From NCBI GenBank assembly GCA_027922465.2, contig BQMF02000387.1:1-64000 (forward strand): DNA of 64,000 nucleotides, given 5' to 3'. A program made the position numbers and the translations under genes. This document shows positions 45,623 to 56,661 of the stretch, piece by piece (within the stretch, counting starts at the first letter, position 1; each line of letters starts with the position of its first letter). The notes beneath the pieces were generated by a model. The model was not told where the DNA came from. It worked only from the letters and a program-made list of their open reading frames with translations, and made no database searches. Source of the stretch: Turritopsis dohrnii (lineage: Eukaryota; Cnidaria; Hydrozoa; Anthoathecata; Oceaniidae).

Positions 45623-48374
45623 ATGGCGGCAACAACAAGTAACACGATGGAAGAAAGCTTAAAAAGGGTATGGAAGTTTCTACGTTCCTTCGAAACACAG
45701 TAATAAAAAAACCTTTCTACTGTGTCCCAGTATATCGTAATACTGTCAGTAACGTACTTTCATGATATAATTTTTATGTACAAATCAAAGTAGTAGTATA
45801 GTTCACACACCACGATTGACAACGTTTCTCTCCGGACTTACTTACAGAAATTGCTTATTATTTTCAGGTTTCTTATTTCTTGAGAGAACTCAATCAGTCA
45901 GAGGAAACTGTGAATGCATTTTTAAAGGAACAGGTCAGTTACTTTCATGGTTATTATTATTCGACTTTTAGACATTCAAAGAACTTTTTATCTAAATCAT
46001 TCACATCAAAATTGTTTATTCAGAGGAAATGAGTATGATAAATCATACATCAACACATGGAACACTGTCTCTTATAATTTATAATTTATATTTATATTAT
46101 CATAGATGGATGAAGTTGCTGTGATAAATGCGGATGACAATGTTTTGCGAAAAAACGGATTAGCTACCGATGGTGCAATCATACGATTGAAAGTCATGTG
46201 TCAAAATCAGTCCCTCGAAAACAAAAAGAAAGACTTAAAAAACATTATTCTTGATAAGGATAGGTCGAATGTCAAGTTTCAAGGCCAAAGTAATAGGTCA
46301 AAGCCTGAACCCGTTAAACAAAGAAGGAAAAGCAAGCTGGGAAAATTATGATAGCAAGAAACATAAGTATGCTGTTGTGAAGGCTTCAAAAGGAGGTGGT
46401 TCTCGAAAGATGACATATTCAGCAGATGTGAATGAAGAGGAACTTTTGAAATCATGCATAGACATTTTTTGGAAGAACAGGAAGAAATCTGAATTTAAAG
46501 ATGAACATTTTTATAATTTCAAGTTAGCTGACTGTAAGAAAAATGTGATTACCAGTACTTTTTCCGTTGGTGAATACTGTGATACTCAAAAAATGGTGAG
46601 GCCTCGAATTTATTTTCTAACACAGTTGAAGACTACAACGCAGTTACTTGATATATCTTCAGATGATAGTGACTTTGACTTACCAGAAGTATTTGAAACA
46701 CCAAGGGATACCTCAAAAATTATGACATCAACTCCAAATCAAAGATCAACACTATCATCACCGTCAATCTCAACATTAATGGGTACATCAACAGAGCGTA
46801 ATGAGTTGAGAAGGGAAATCGATCAGAATTACCAGCAATCGCTTCATGCTGATATAGCTAAAGATCAGGAAAGGGAAATGGAGTTGGCAAGGGAACGTGA
46901 ATTAGAATTGGTGAGAGAAAGAGAAAAAGAGATACGGGATGCAAGGTTGTCAAATCTCATGAATGCACGACGGTTAAGAGTTGAACCGGAACCGAATTTA
47001 GATGAGGGCAATGTTGTAATATCTGTTCGGCACATAATCCTGGGGAATAAATCAAGATTGTTCTCATTAGAGGCAACAATGACTCAGGTATATGATTGGG
47101 TAGGTGGAATGCACCATGAGCCTGAGTATTTTAAGTTGTTTGATTATGGCTCAGTGGTTTTACCAGATCAGATGGTATTTTCTTGTGCTTTGAATATGGC
47201 AGAATGTGATTCCCCCTTGATGATGTCTGTTGAAGGCAATGTTGCCTTTCAAGGTTTTGCTGTTAACAGTAGTAATGAGACAACAAATGATGCATCCATG
47301 CATGTGCATGCAGAACAAACTAATCAAAGCATTGTTAAAGTGCTTGACACGTCAAGTGATTTCGATTCATTGGAAAGCTTAAGAAAAAGTGCACAAACGT
47401 TATTAGTTAATGAGACTAACCAAGAAATTAGCAGAGACAATATTTATGAAGACTTTCTTCTCATCTATGAAGACTCAAGCGTCTGTTCGAAAAACATATC
47501 TTTTAAGTTCAAAGATGAAGAAGCAGTGGGAGACGGTGTGACAAGAGATGCTTTTTCTGCATTTTTTGTGGAGACATATAAAAAGTTTGAAGGAAACAGT
47601 GTGCGGATACCACTAACTACAATAGAACTGAAACATTTAGAGCTGATTGGTAAAATTATCACACACGCCTTTATTACTCATGGTATTTTTCCAGTGGAAA
47701 TTTGCAAAGCCTCGTTAATGTATGTGATATATGGTGAAATTGATGATGGAATATTGTTAAATTCATTTCTTGGTTTTATTCCAATGCGTGAAGCAATGTT
47801 AATAGAAAGCTTTGCTGAGGGCAAGAATGGTAATGTCCAAGCAGTAATGGATATATTGAATGAATATAGGGTTTTCACCACGCCCACCAAAGAAAACATT
47901 TATGACCTGTGCAAGAAAGCAGCAAATATATGCCTCATCAGGTCACCATGTTTTTGCATGCAGAAGTTATATACTGGCATGGGATCATTTTGGAAAGACG
48001 TGTCAAAGAATATGTTTTTATCACTTTTTGAGAGTTTATCTTTGACATCAGAGAAAGTTATCAAGTGCTTACAGCCGAATGAACTCAAGCAATGTGATGG
48101 GAAAATAACGACGTGGTTGCAACGTTATATTCGATCTTGTACAGAGAAAGAACTTGCAAACTTCTGCAGATTTGTTACTGGAAAAGCAACACTATTATCT
48201 TCCGAGTGCATCAAAGTTGAGTACGTTAACCAGCCAATTGATTATCTACGACCACAGTCTGCCACTTGCTTCAAGATACTCATGTTGCCCAGGCAATACT
48301 TGTCGTTTTCTAACATGACTGATAACTTGAACTTTCACTTAAACTCTGGTAGTTGGGAAGTTCATGATGCCTGA
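45623..48374 (+). CDS. Transposon-borne SAM / ubiquitin-like / HECT E3 ligase-like protein (one frame break)
   Basis: Exons 45623-45667, 45868-45933 and 46106 onward join at phase 0 through AGG|GTATGG, TTTTCAG|GTT, CAG|GTCAGT and CATAG|ATG. They encode a short N-terminus and a SAM-like helical domain (FLKEQ joined to MDEVAVINADDNVLRKNGLA). The frame from 46106 then stops at 46351, while a long frame one base ahead (open from 46251) carries the rest to 48374. The reading therefore shifts by +1 near 46337, probably a one-base indel in this copy. Residues below are numbered from 46251. They show a KASKGGGSRKM domain (about 30-125), a serine-rich linker, a charged coil (about 197-240), a UBX/ubiquitin-like domain (YDWVG near 282) and a HECT-type region (about 400-707). 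The C-lobe ends with SATCF, whose Cys673 (TGC at 48267-48269) sits at the thioester position, 34 residues from the end. Similar SAM/HECT proteins are common in invertebrate genomes. Confidence 0.8.
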
Positions 48375-49359
48375 AAGTTTTTAAAAGATGTATTTGATAT
48401 TAATAGCCAGTTAATTTTATTCATATGCACACATTTCCGCTTTTGTTTTAGAAAATTTTGTTTGTATGCATTCAGTACTTTATATGCTGACACTTTACTA
48501 TATACATGCTTGTGTATATAAAAGTTTGATTTGTATTCAAATCATGTGAAAACCATGTCATTTTCTTGTGCTTTTCAAGCATGTTCTTGTTTGTCTGCTT
48601 TTCTACGAAGTATTATTATACGATTTTCTGTTAATTTTAAGTAAGTTAATTTTTAGTATTATGAAATCTTCTGTTTTATCGAAGCTTTGCATGATTTTCT
48701 GTTTTATCGAAGCTTTGCATGATTATATTTTGTGAAAAATCTACTTTTATTTTTTCTGACCGTAAGATTACTTTTTTTCTACCTGAGTATTCAAATGAAT
48801 AGGAAAGTTACTAAATGAGAAAAGTTCAAAATATTGTAATTTTCAGAAACACAATATTTTTTGTGAAGTTCTTTCTTGTGTATTATTGGTTATTTCACTT
48901 TTGTTACATTCAGTTTGCATTTTCTTGTCGCATATAACTCTGCAGAAAATATCAATATTAGTTCTTAAAATTCGCATTTCTTTACAACAAGATTTTCTAT
49001 TTTGGTTATTTTGTTTATGATTGACTTGTATCAACCAAACTAGTTTCCATGTCTTTTTACGTCTTAAGATCGATCTTTGTTGTTCCCGGGCTTTTTTGTC
49101 TTAACAGGCACTGGAAACGAGTTTAAGCCGTAGACTGAACGTAGACGTTTCTGATTGTTTTGTTATGTATAACTCGATGTGAATCCTCCTTCACATTATG
49201 TTTTTAGCCAGAATTATGTTTTCTATTAGTTTTTACCCGGTATTTTCTAGGTATATTGTATTTGATATTTGTTTGAAAAGAGAAAGAATAAGACAGACAT
49301 CTTTGTTTTAGCAACAACTGTATTTCCTCATTTAAAGAAAAATTGTTTCGGTTGATACA
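48375..49359. other. Intergenic spacer between the convergent transposon genes
   Basis: AT-rich, with a 28-bp tandem duplication at 48670-48724 (TCTGTTTTATCGAAGCTTTG repeated). It presumably holds both 3' ends; no further gene was seen. Confidence 0.6.
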
Positions 49360-50604
49360 TTATACATCTGACGAGATGAGTGTCTGAAGATTTTGATACA
49401 AAATTAGTCCATCTTGTGGATTGGTCGCCACAGTTAAATTATTTTCATCCATAAGGATATGAGCTAATTCATAAAACTCAGTCGAACACAATTGTTCCAT
49501 TTTTCCTGTGGGTGTAAAATGATTCTCGGCTACTGACATGTCAACAGAATCGTAAACGAATTTGTAGTCAATAACTTCACTACTAATAAGTTCATGGGAG
49601 AAATAGATTACATTCGGTCTTCCAGCCGGTCTTATTGCTTGACTAGTGTACATAGAAGATCGAATACTGTGACTATTCCAAGAGGCACGGAATTTGTATA
49701 GCTCATCTCTCAACATAACTCCAAAAACGAATAACAAACATTCTTTATCGATAGCATTAGTACAGTCGAAGTGTCCTGCGTCTGACATATCTTTAAAGAA
49801 GTTAATCCAGAAGTCTGTACAGGAACGCCTAAGATGAGACCACAACGCTTCGATGCGTTGATTAGCGACAGATTTACCATACCTGAAGCTGTTGCGTCCA
49901 GAACAAAGATCCGTATGATTTCTGCGTAAAAATCGTTGATAAGCCGCAATGTAAACATTTTCTGTCCCCCAATCACCAACTACTCTTCGTGGGACACCTC
50001 CTAACGTATTCACATACCGATGAAATACACCGAGCACTTCTTGAGGATTCTTGTTGGATTTTAACAACTGGAGCCATAAAATACGCCTACTAAATCCATC
50101 GATGCCACCATGAATGTTGAATCCATAAGGCTTCAACTTATCATAGCCATCTATATGCCAACTCCAGTTCGGGCCACGGGATACATACTGTTGTCTACGC
50201 AGGCTGTTTCGTTTTCTACTCTCTACTCCTTGTGGATCCAGGGCTTGAATGATTATTCTGACCCGATTTCTAGTAACTCTCAATCCAGAAGAAACGCATC
50301 TTTGATGCATCTGTCTGTAACCAAAACACTGACCACTTTCATTTAGTTGTGTATCAATAAACGCCATAACATCGTTCGTGCTAGAATTGTGACCTTTCCT
50401 ATACAACTGCTTACTTCTCAATATTCGGTGTAACTGACGAATGCTGATTTTAAAATCATGATTGGTATTCAAAAAATGAAGAACCTCGTTATAAGTGTAA
50501 CCAAGTTTGAAATAACATTCAATTAAATCATCACCATCTGAGTCCAAATCGGACAATGGAGTCAGTAGTCGTCCTCCAGAGCCCATAACCAAATTCAAGT
50601 CCAT
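49360..50604 (-). CDS. IS3-type integrase-fold (DDE) transposase
   Basis: A single uninterrupted frame of 414 residues from the ATG at 50604. A GTG two codons earlier is also in frame, and residues here are numbered from it. Residues 25-75 form a helix-turn-helix-like region. Residues 80-125 contain CFGYRQMHQRC...RVTRNRVRII, closely resembling the HTH_21 segment that precedes the catalytic core in IS3-family transposases. The rve-like core has WHIDGYDKL (D154), VVGDWGTEN (D213) and QRIEALWSHLRR (E254), a complete DDE set with 40 residues between the last two acids. Cut-and-paste integration is the expected reaction, acting on the terminal repeats nearby. The gene is convergent with the HECT gene. 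No stop or frame break is visible, so this copy may be active or recently active. Confidence 0.85.
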   Translation of the reverse strand: MDLNLVMGSGGRLLTPLSDLDSDGDDLIECYFKLGYTYNEVLHFLNTNHDFKISIRQLHRILRSKQLYRKGHNSSTNDVMAFIDTQLNESGQCFGYRQMHQRCVSSGLRVTRNRVRIIIQALDPQGVESRKRNSLRRQQYVSRGPNWSWHIDGYDKLKPYGFNIHGGIDGFSRRILWLQLLKSNKNPQEVLGVFHRYVNTLGGVPRRVVGDWGTENVYIAAYQRFLRRNHTDLCSGRNSFRYGKSVANQRIEALWSHLRRSCTDFWINFFKDMSDAGHFDCTNAIDKECLLFVFGVMLRDELYKFRASWNSHSIRSSMYTSQAIRPAGRPNVIYFSHELISSEVIDYKFVYDSVDMSVAENHFTPTGKMEQLCSTEFYELAHILMDENNLTVATNPQDGLILYQNLQTLISSDV

Positions 50605-50691
50605 CGGCACCGATCTCGTTCTTTAAAAGTATTTGTTATGTCACGTGACAACAACATTATGGTCACGTGACATATTTAAACAAAAGACTGT

Positions 50692-50930
50692 CATGTTGCT
50701 GCACGATAGCATGTTCTATCGTGCAGAATTGCACAATAAGTTGTTCTATCGTGCAGAATTGCACGGTAGGTTGTTCTATCGTGCAGAATTGCACGGTAGC
50801 ATGTTCTATCGTGCAAAATTGCATGGTGCGAGTTTACATTTGATTTTGGTGCGTGGAAATATTGTTTCGGTGCGTGCAACTTTCTTTTTTGGTGCGTGCA
50901 AATTACGATGGCAGATAGGAACCACCGTAA
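50692..50930 (-). repeat. Right terminal inverted repeat with subterminal array
   Basis: Mirror of 45297-45535. It has four full 30-bp units with GTGCAGAATTGCAC cores plus one truncated unit at the inner edge (CTGCACGATAGCATG), then the three GGTGCGTGC-type boxes, and ends ACCACCGTAA. The unit order differs slightly from the left end, suggesting array turnover after divergence. Confidence 0.92.
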
Positions 50931-50936
50931 TATATA

Positions 50937-53866
50937 AATATAAACATAACACTTGACAAAGATTTTTAATAAATCGAAATATTGTGAAAATTTCTTGTGT
51001 ATTTTTTTGGTCTTATACATTAATACAAACGTACTTATAAAAGGATGAAAGAAGAAAACTTTTTTCGTTGAACTTTAAGTTTCTTCCTTCACGGATTCAT
51101 CAGCTAACTGAACTAGTTTTAAAATAAAGTAAAATTGCTCCTGACTGTCGAGCACTTTCAGAGAAGAAAAATGTATGCTAATATATATAATGAACTAAAA
51201 TTCCTCTCTGATAATTAACTACCTTAAGGGAAGAAATTTTGGCGGGGGAAATTTTGGCCTATTTGGTGGATTGCTTCAAAAACCGCCAAAATTTCTTCCC
51301 CAAAAAATTTCTTCCCTTAAGGTAGTAGGAGTTTACATACTTAGAGAATGCAAATATAAAAACATGGGGAAAAACAAAAAAATTAAAAAAAACCCTGAAA
51401 ATCCAAAAAGCTGAAAAAGTGACCAAGAACAGAAGGATTAAGAATTTAGAACCTAGATTAGCATGCGTAACAAGACAAAAAGAACCAAGGGTTTAGAGTA
51501 ATGATGTGTAGTTCTCAAAGGGAAAAATTGAATATAATAATAAAAAAGTTTCTGAATTTTTGGATTTCTGCGAAAGCAAGAAATACATTACAACCGGCTT
51601 TGGTTTTTCTTTTTCATACTGTCCAAACCTAGCGGTTTTTTGAAATCTCGTGCGAATGTTTACACGAAACCAAAACCACGCATTTCAGTCAAAGAAACTC
51701 ACAGCAATGAACCGACAGGATATTTAGTCAGTACCTATTTAATGGATTTAATGTAAAGAAGATCCTCATTTCCAAAACTGAAGATGAAGAATGATATAGC
51801 ATTAATTTATTATTATCTTGAAATGATTCAATGATGATCATTCCTTTCTAAGGAAAAGTTTTTAATGTTTTGTAAACAGAACCAAAAAGGTATGCCTTCT
51901 TTGTTTTTAAGATTAAATGTCTGAAATTGTTTCAAAAAAAAGATAGTAGTTTGTTTCATGTGTGGGCTTTTTAAGCTGTGGATACGTACTGCTCAGCTTA
52001 CTGTCCTCCTCAGCATTAAAAATGTGTGTCTACTCTGTATCACTTTTAATGTTATGCTAATGTTTATGTTTTAATGTTTGATCAGTTTTTAAGTTATACT
52101 GCCAATGTCCTTTATTACGAATGGCTTTCCTAATCACAAATGCAAATTGAAACATCTTCCAACTGCCTGTAAATGCAATACACCAGCAAATCTTGTAACA
52201 CACAAAGAAAATTTTCCCTTCAGTTATAAAAATGTGTGTGGTGAGTTAAAAGCATAGGTATTTATTTTTAATGATCAAAATTTTGGTTTACTTTTTGTGT
52301 TTGCATGTTGGGAATTATGTACGTAATTAAGAAGATTGGCAGTACATGTCAAGTGTTTAAAAAAATGATTTACGTACGTAACACCACTGTGATATCTGAA
52401 AAGTTTATGAACTTAATCTTGTTCTGCATCCCCAAAAGAAGGGATGTTTTATGTCATTCAGACGTTTCGCATAGTGTCAATAATAATTTTGCAATGCCCT
52501 GAGGTGCATATGTAATCAGAAACGCAATGTTATGTTCAACCTTCCCTAAATTCCCCCCCAAAATTTTTAGACAGGTCATACATGTCAACTTAGATCAAGA
52601 ATGTAAGTGCATGCCATATTCTTAATCAAACTAAAACAGCAATGTCTGATTTCAGTTATATATATATATGCTGATTTTCTTTAGTCTATATATATATGAA
52701 TGTATTTTGCATACCCACAATTGATGTGTACTTGGAAAAATGTTTTGAGTTTATGAGTTACAAGCATACTCATTAGGATATCCGAAAGGATCGATATATC
52801 GTTTGATATTAATTATATTAACAAATATATCATTCAGTTTATTGGCAGTATATACATTATAAGAAAGTTTCGCATTGTGTCAATTATATATGCCTTTAAA
52901 ATTTCCTGAGGAGCATGTAATTGGGAATGTAATATATTGTAAAAGTTCTTCCACCATTCAATGATTCAAAATCATTCAAGTTTCAAGAAAGTTGTTATAG
53001 TATTTCATTTTTCATTTTTCAGCTGATTTTGCAGAAATCCTTCTGCCCGTAAGGGCATCTTGTTTCATCTTCTTCCATGCAGCATGCTCAAAATATATTT
53101 ATATAAAATAAATTAATTAATTAGATAACTATATACTAAATGAAATAGACAATGTATATATGTAAAATACAATGAAATAATACTAAACAGTACGATATAC
53201 AAGAAGACAAACTACATTTCTGAGAATATAACCACATTTTTTTAGGCACAGCAAAAAAGGGTTTGAAACCATGTGTTTATTTGTTCATTTAAGGAAGTGA
53301 CGGTTAATAGCATTTTTCTTATTTTTTACATGAGAATATATTTTCTGTATGTGCAGGCAATTTGTATCAACACAAAAGTATATATTCACCCATAACTGAA
53401 AAATAAAACATCCAAATTCAGCATTTTTGTCTCTTTGATAACACTTTTTCAGCAATAATATTGAGATCTATTCTCTCTCTGATACGTCATCTTGTATTTT
53501 CATGCATTGCCAGTTATCGTATCTGACTTGACAACAATTAACTTTCTTTTATTGAACATATCGTTCTAAGCTGGGATTATCAACACAGCCACTGCGCACT
53601 ATTTTCTTGCAAAAGATTCAGTTTATTGGACAAACAGTCTTCAATTCCATCCAAGTAAAATAACAATGGCTCAAGCTTGATGATTGAAGGAAATGCATTG
53701 AAATGCAGATATTTAAACCTCAATAAAAGGGGTAGCTAGATATGTCTAGCCTACCATTCTGCACTTAAATTGTTTGTATTTTTTTAAATATTTCATGCAT
53801 AATCTAAAAACAAAAACATGACTGCATATTTCATATAGATAAAAGCTTACTACTTCATGTCTACAT
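50937..53866. other. AT-rich stretch, mostly featureless
   Basis: It holds a hairpin element at 51218-51326 and a (TA)n run near 52660. At 53030-53065 there is a small palindrome around CTGCCCGTAAGGGCA. No coding exon was recognised. Confidence 0.4.
51218..51326. mobile_element. Hairpin MITE, 109 bp
   Basis: ACTACCTTAAGGGAAGAAAT at the left pairs with ATTTCTTCCCTTAAGGTAGT at the right. Inside, AAATTTTGGCGG is mirrored by CCGCCAAAATTT. CCTTAAGG is itself palindromic. Confidence 0.82.
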
Positions 53867-54352
53867 ACCGTAATGCTTCGATTAGACGCCCGGGGCGTTT
53901 ATTAAATTTTTTGAATTTTTAGGGGGCGTCTATTCGAGGGGGGCGTTTAAAAGAGGGGGGCGTCTATTGAATTTTTGTGAAACTCTTCTTTTTCGTAAAT
54001 ATAAACTAAATATAAACATAGATAAAAAATATACAAAATTAAACTTCAAGATCATCGTCAATAAAGACAAAGTTTCCAACTGTTAGTTTAAAATTTAAAA
54101 AGAAAGGCGTCTATCGCAAATTTCCATATTTTTATATAAAAAATGAAAACATTGAGGCTGAAACAATACAATGTAGTAGTTCTACATGCCTTAATTAGTG
54201 TGTCTCTAATAAACGCCCCTCTCTAGAGAGGGGCGTCTATTCGAGGGGGGCGTCTAATAGAGGGGGTGTTTATTTAAAAATCTCCTGAAAAGGGGGGCGT
54301 CTATTTGAGGGGGCGCTTAAAAGAAGGGGGCGTTTAATCGATGCATTACGGT
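53867..54352. mobile_element. GC-rich MITE with ACAT duplication, 486 bp
   Basis: The left end ACCGTAATGCTTCGATTAGA and right end TAATCGATGCATTACGGT are inverted. ACAT flanks both sides (53863-53866, 54353-54356). The subterminal regions carry repeated GGGGGGCGTCTATT and GGGGGCGTTTAA units that pair across the element, and there is a tight hairpin at CGCCCCTCTCTAGAGAGGGG. The 4-bp duplication is suggestive, but the superfamily is not assigned. Confidence 0.85.
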
Positions 54353-54656
54353 ACATCTTAACACATCTACATCTGAAAATGCAAAATCATATGAAAATAG
54401 ACAAACATAGTAAGGAAAACTGAAGCAACCAGTGACGCAACACACCCAGCCATAACCTAACCACAGTGAAACGAAGCGATTTCTTGCACATAGTAGATAT
54501 TCATACCGAGTTTTTGTTTGTTTTGAAATAGAAAATTTCTACCATTTCATTACAGGTGTCCTTGCAGTTCAGAATAATATCACATGACATACAAGAATTT
54601 ACTGAAAGTCACGTGATTAAAGTGACGAAAAAAGATATAGACGAAAAGAAAATGGC

Positions 54657-54874
54657 GTAGATATATGCCCCAGAAAAATGAAAGTCGTGGGAGATCGTGG
54701 TCTTCCCTGATTCTATTTTCACAAGATTTGATAAATTTAATGCTTTATCTTGCCTTGACAATTAGCAGGATATCAGGGAATTCCTCCTTCCATCGATATA
54801 ACACCAACAGATTTCGCTTTGTGCGAGGCTATAAATGGCTGTTTTTCATCCTTATAAGGCAGGATACAATTTAA
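54657..54874 (+). other. Short open frame of doubtful status
   Basis: ATGCCCCAGAAAAATGAAAG opens a 69-codon frame (54665-54874). It lacks any recognisable feature and is listed only because it follows an AAAATGGCGTAG context typical of first exons. Confidence 0.12.
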
Positions 54875-55317
54875 ATCTTGTTTAAAAGTCTAAAAGCTTC
54901 TTTGACAAAAGTCTATCTGAACTGAGATTGTACAGAAAACGTATAGATGAAGTAAAAAGTGGCTTTTTGTGACTTATCATTTTGATCGCTTCATGCCGCT
55001 TGGCCGCCATTTTTGACAACACACATAGGACCGTCTTTGTTTGTTTGTTTTTGTTTGTCGAATCTCGCTCTGCATCCAGCTACGCTTTAACATATCCCTG
55101 GATAAATGAAGTATTTCATGTTCAAAATCAGAAAAGAAATTTAAAGGCTTAATTTCCCTTTAAAAATTTTTTTGTTAATTATGAGAAATTTGTTTTTGCC
55201 TTTCCTAATAATTGAAAATCATGTTGAAATTATAGATTTTGAGTGCTTTTATAGGAAGTAGTATTTTTCAAAAATTTTCTAAGAGTTAATTGAAAGTATA
55301 TATTAATTGAATAGTTA

Positions 55318-55492
55318 TATATGTCCCGTCTTGAAAACCTTTTCGTAACTTTTAGTTGTTTAATTAAAGTATCTAAGCACAAAGTCGATAATATTCAAAT
55401 TATTACATAGAGCGCACAACCTACAATTTCAAAAAATGTGCTGTAGTTATGATAGTGCTGGATCATTTCAAAACTTCATGTTGCTAATTTAT
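55318..55492 (+). repeat. Interspersed repeat family B, copy 2
   Basis: It shares CCCGTCTTGAAAACC, ATTACATAGAGC, CTGTAGTTATG and TTCATGTTGCTAATTTA with 5098-5297. Confidence 0.7.
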
Positions 55493-56065
55493 TATTTATA
55501 TATGATTTAACATAATTTATCATGCCAATCAGGTATTTCGAAAAAGACTATTATTCCTCTGCAAATAGTTCATGTTTCGTGAAGTATTTTTGCTAAAGCC
55601 TAGTCTAAAGTGGCTTGTTTTAGCTAATCTAGAGGGATAAATTTTCAAACATGTTCTCGGTCCGTCCGCGCTAACCATAGTGGCGCCTCCTTAGTCACTT
55701 TGTTACGTAGCTCCACCACTTGAAAAGTTATCACACAATCATGGGCTGGTTTTGACATGATTATTTAATATAATGAACTGGCATAACTAAAAATATACGC
55801 CATCAAGTTTCTACTTGTAGTTTTTGTTATCTACTCTTTGAATTAACATAATTTGCTGTTCTCCACATAAAAAGGGCTTCCTTCATATAAATTAGTGGCT
55901 CTCTAATACATCATGTCTTTCAGTTGGGCTACATTATCAGAATGTAAAACAAAAAGGAAGTATGAAAATGTCCTGGTAATGAAAGCAAAATTGTATGTCA
56001 TATGGTACTCTTATGAACTATAATATGAGTACTAATTCTTTTTTAATTAATACCATTTTCCTCTG

Positions 56066-56240
56066 GCGCTTATTAAATTAATTTTGAACTTAAGGGGCCG
56101 ATTATTAGAGAGGACGCTTAAAAGAGGGAAACCACTTTTCACCGAATGTCTACTGTTTGTTGCTATGATATCACCTACGGATCCGGTGTTTTGGAATATT
56201 TCAAGATCTTTGAGAGGGGCGCTCAAAAGAGGCAATATGT
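56066..56240. repeat. Degraded relative of the 53867 MITE
   Basis: GGCGCTTATTAAATTAATTT, GAGAGGACGCTTAAAAGAGG and GAGAGGGGCGCTCAAAAGAG echo the GGGGCG(C/T)TTAAAAGAGG units of 53867-54352. Open frames of 60-70 codons on both strands are by-products. Confidence 0.55.
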
Positions 56241-56661
56241 GGTTTCCTGTATTTATTTCACCACTAAAACTCTACGATAGTAGGAGTTTATGATTTTTTT
56301 CTTATGCGAAATGCCATTTGACGATGCACAGTATTTGCTTTTGAAAGAAATAAACCATGCAGGTAAATCGGTTGTTAAATGCAATGGTGAATAAATACAA
56401 AATACTGTTACCTCTAAATTCAGATAAACATTTGCTGTGCTGTGACAGAAACCGTAATCAAGTGATTATAATAGCCTGCAGTGATGGTGAACACATCGAA
56501 ACAACAAGTAATTTGATGAGTAATTTTCAATGTGCCCGTCCGACAAATAAAGTTATTTGATCATTTCTTTTAAATGATCTAATTAAATCATGTTTGTATA
56601 TGCGGAACATGGAATTTGCAAATTTTTGCTTTCCACACTTTTTTGAATCTTGCTTCAATAT

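Larger units (their letters stand above)
45291..50936. mobile_element. Complete-looking IS3EU-like DNA transposon with HECT protein
   Basis: The element proper is 45297-50930 (5,634 bp). It opens TTACGGTGGTTCCTATCTGC and closes with the exact complement. TATATA flanks both sides (45291-45296, 50931-50936). Because TATATA is its own complement, it could be the 6-bp target duplication or part of the inverted repeat. The terminal repeats are about 235 bp, with two mismatches in the first 108 bp. Inside are two convergent genes. A spliced SAM/HECT protein lies on the plus strand (45623-48374) and an intact integrase-type transposase on the minus strand (50604-49360). The transposase has the helix-turn-helix and DDE pattern of the bacterial IS3 family, so the best match is the eukaryotic group called IS3EU. 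This assignment is from memory and not searched. Confidence 0.85.

Noticed and set aside
45096..45645. Open frames of 60-159 codons through the left and right repeat arrays (also 50633-51020)
   Set aside because: The 30-bp period is a multiple of three, so frames stay open on both strands. The peptides are simple repeats of AILHDRTTYR type.
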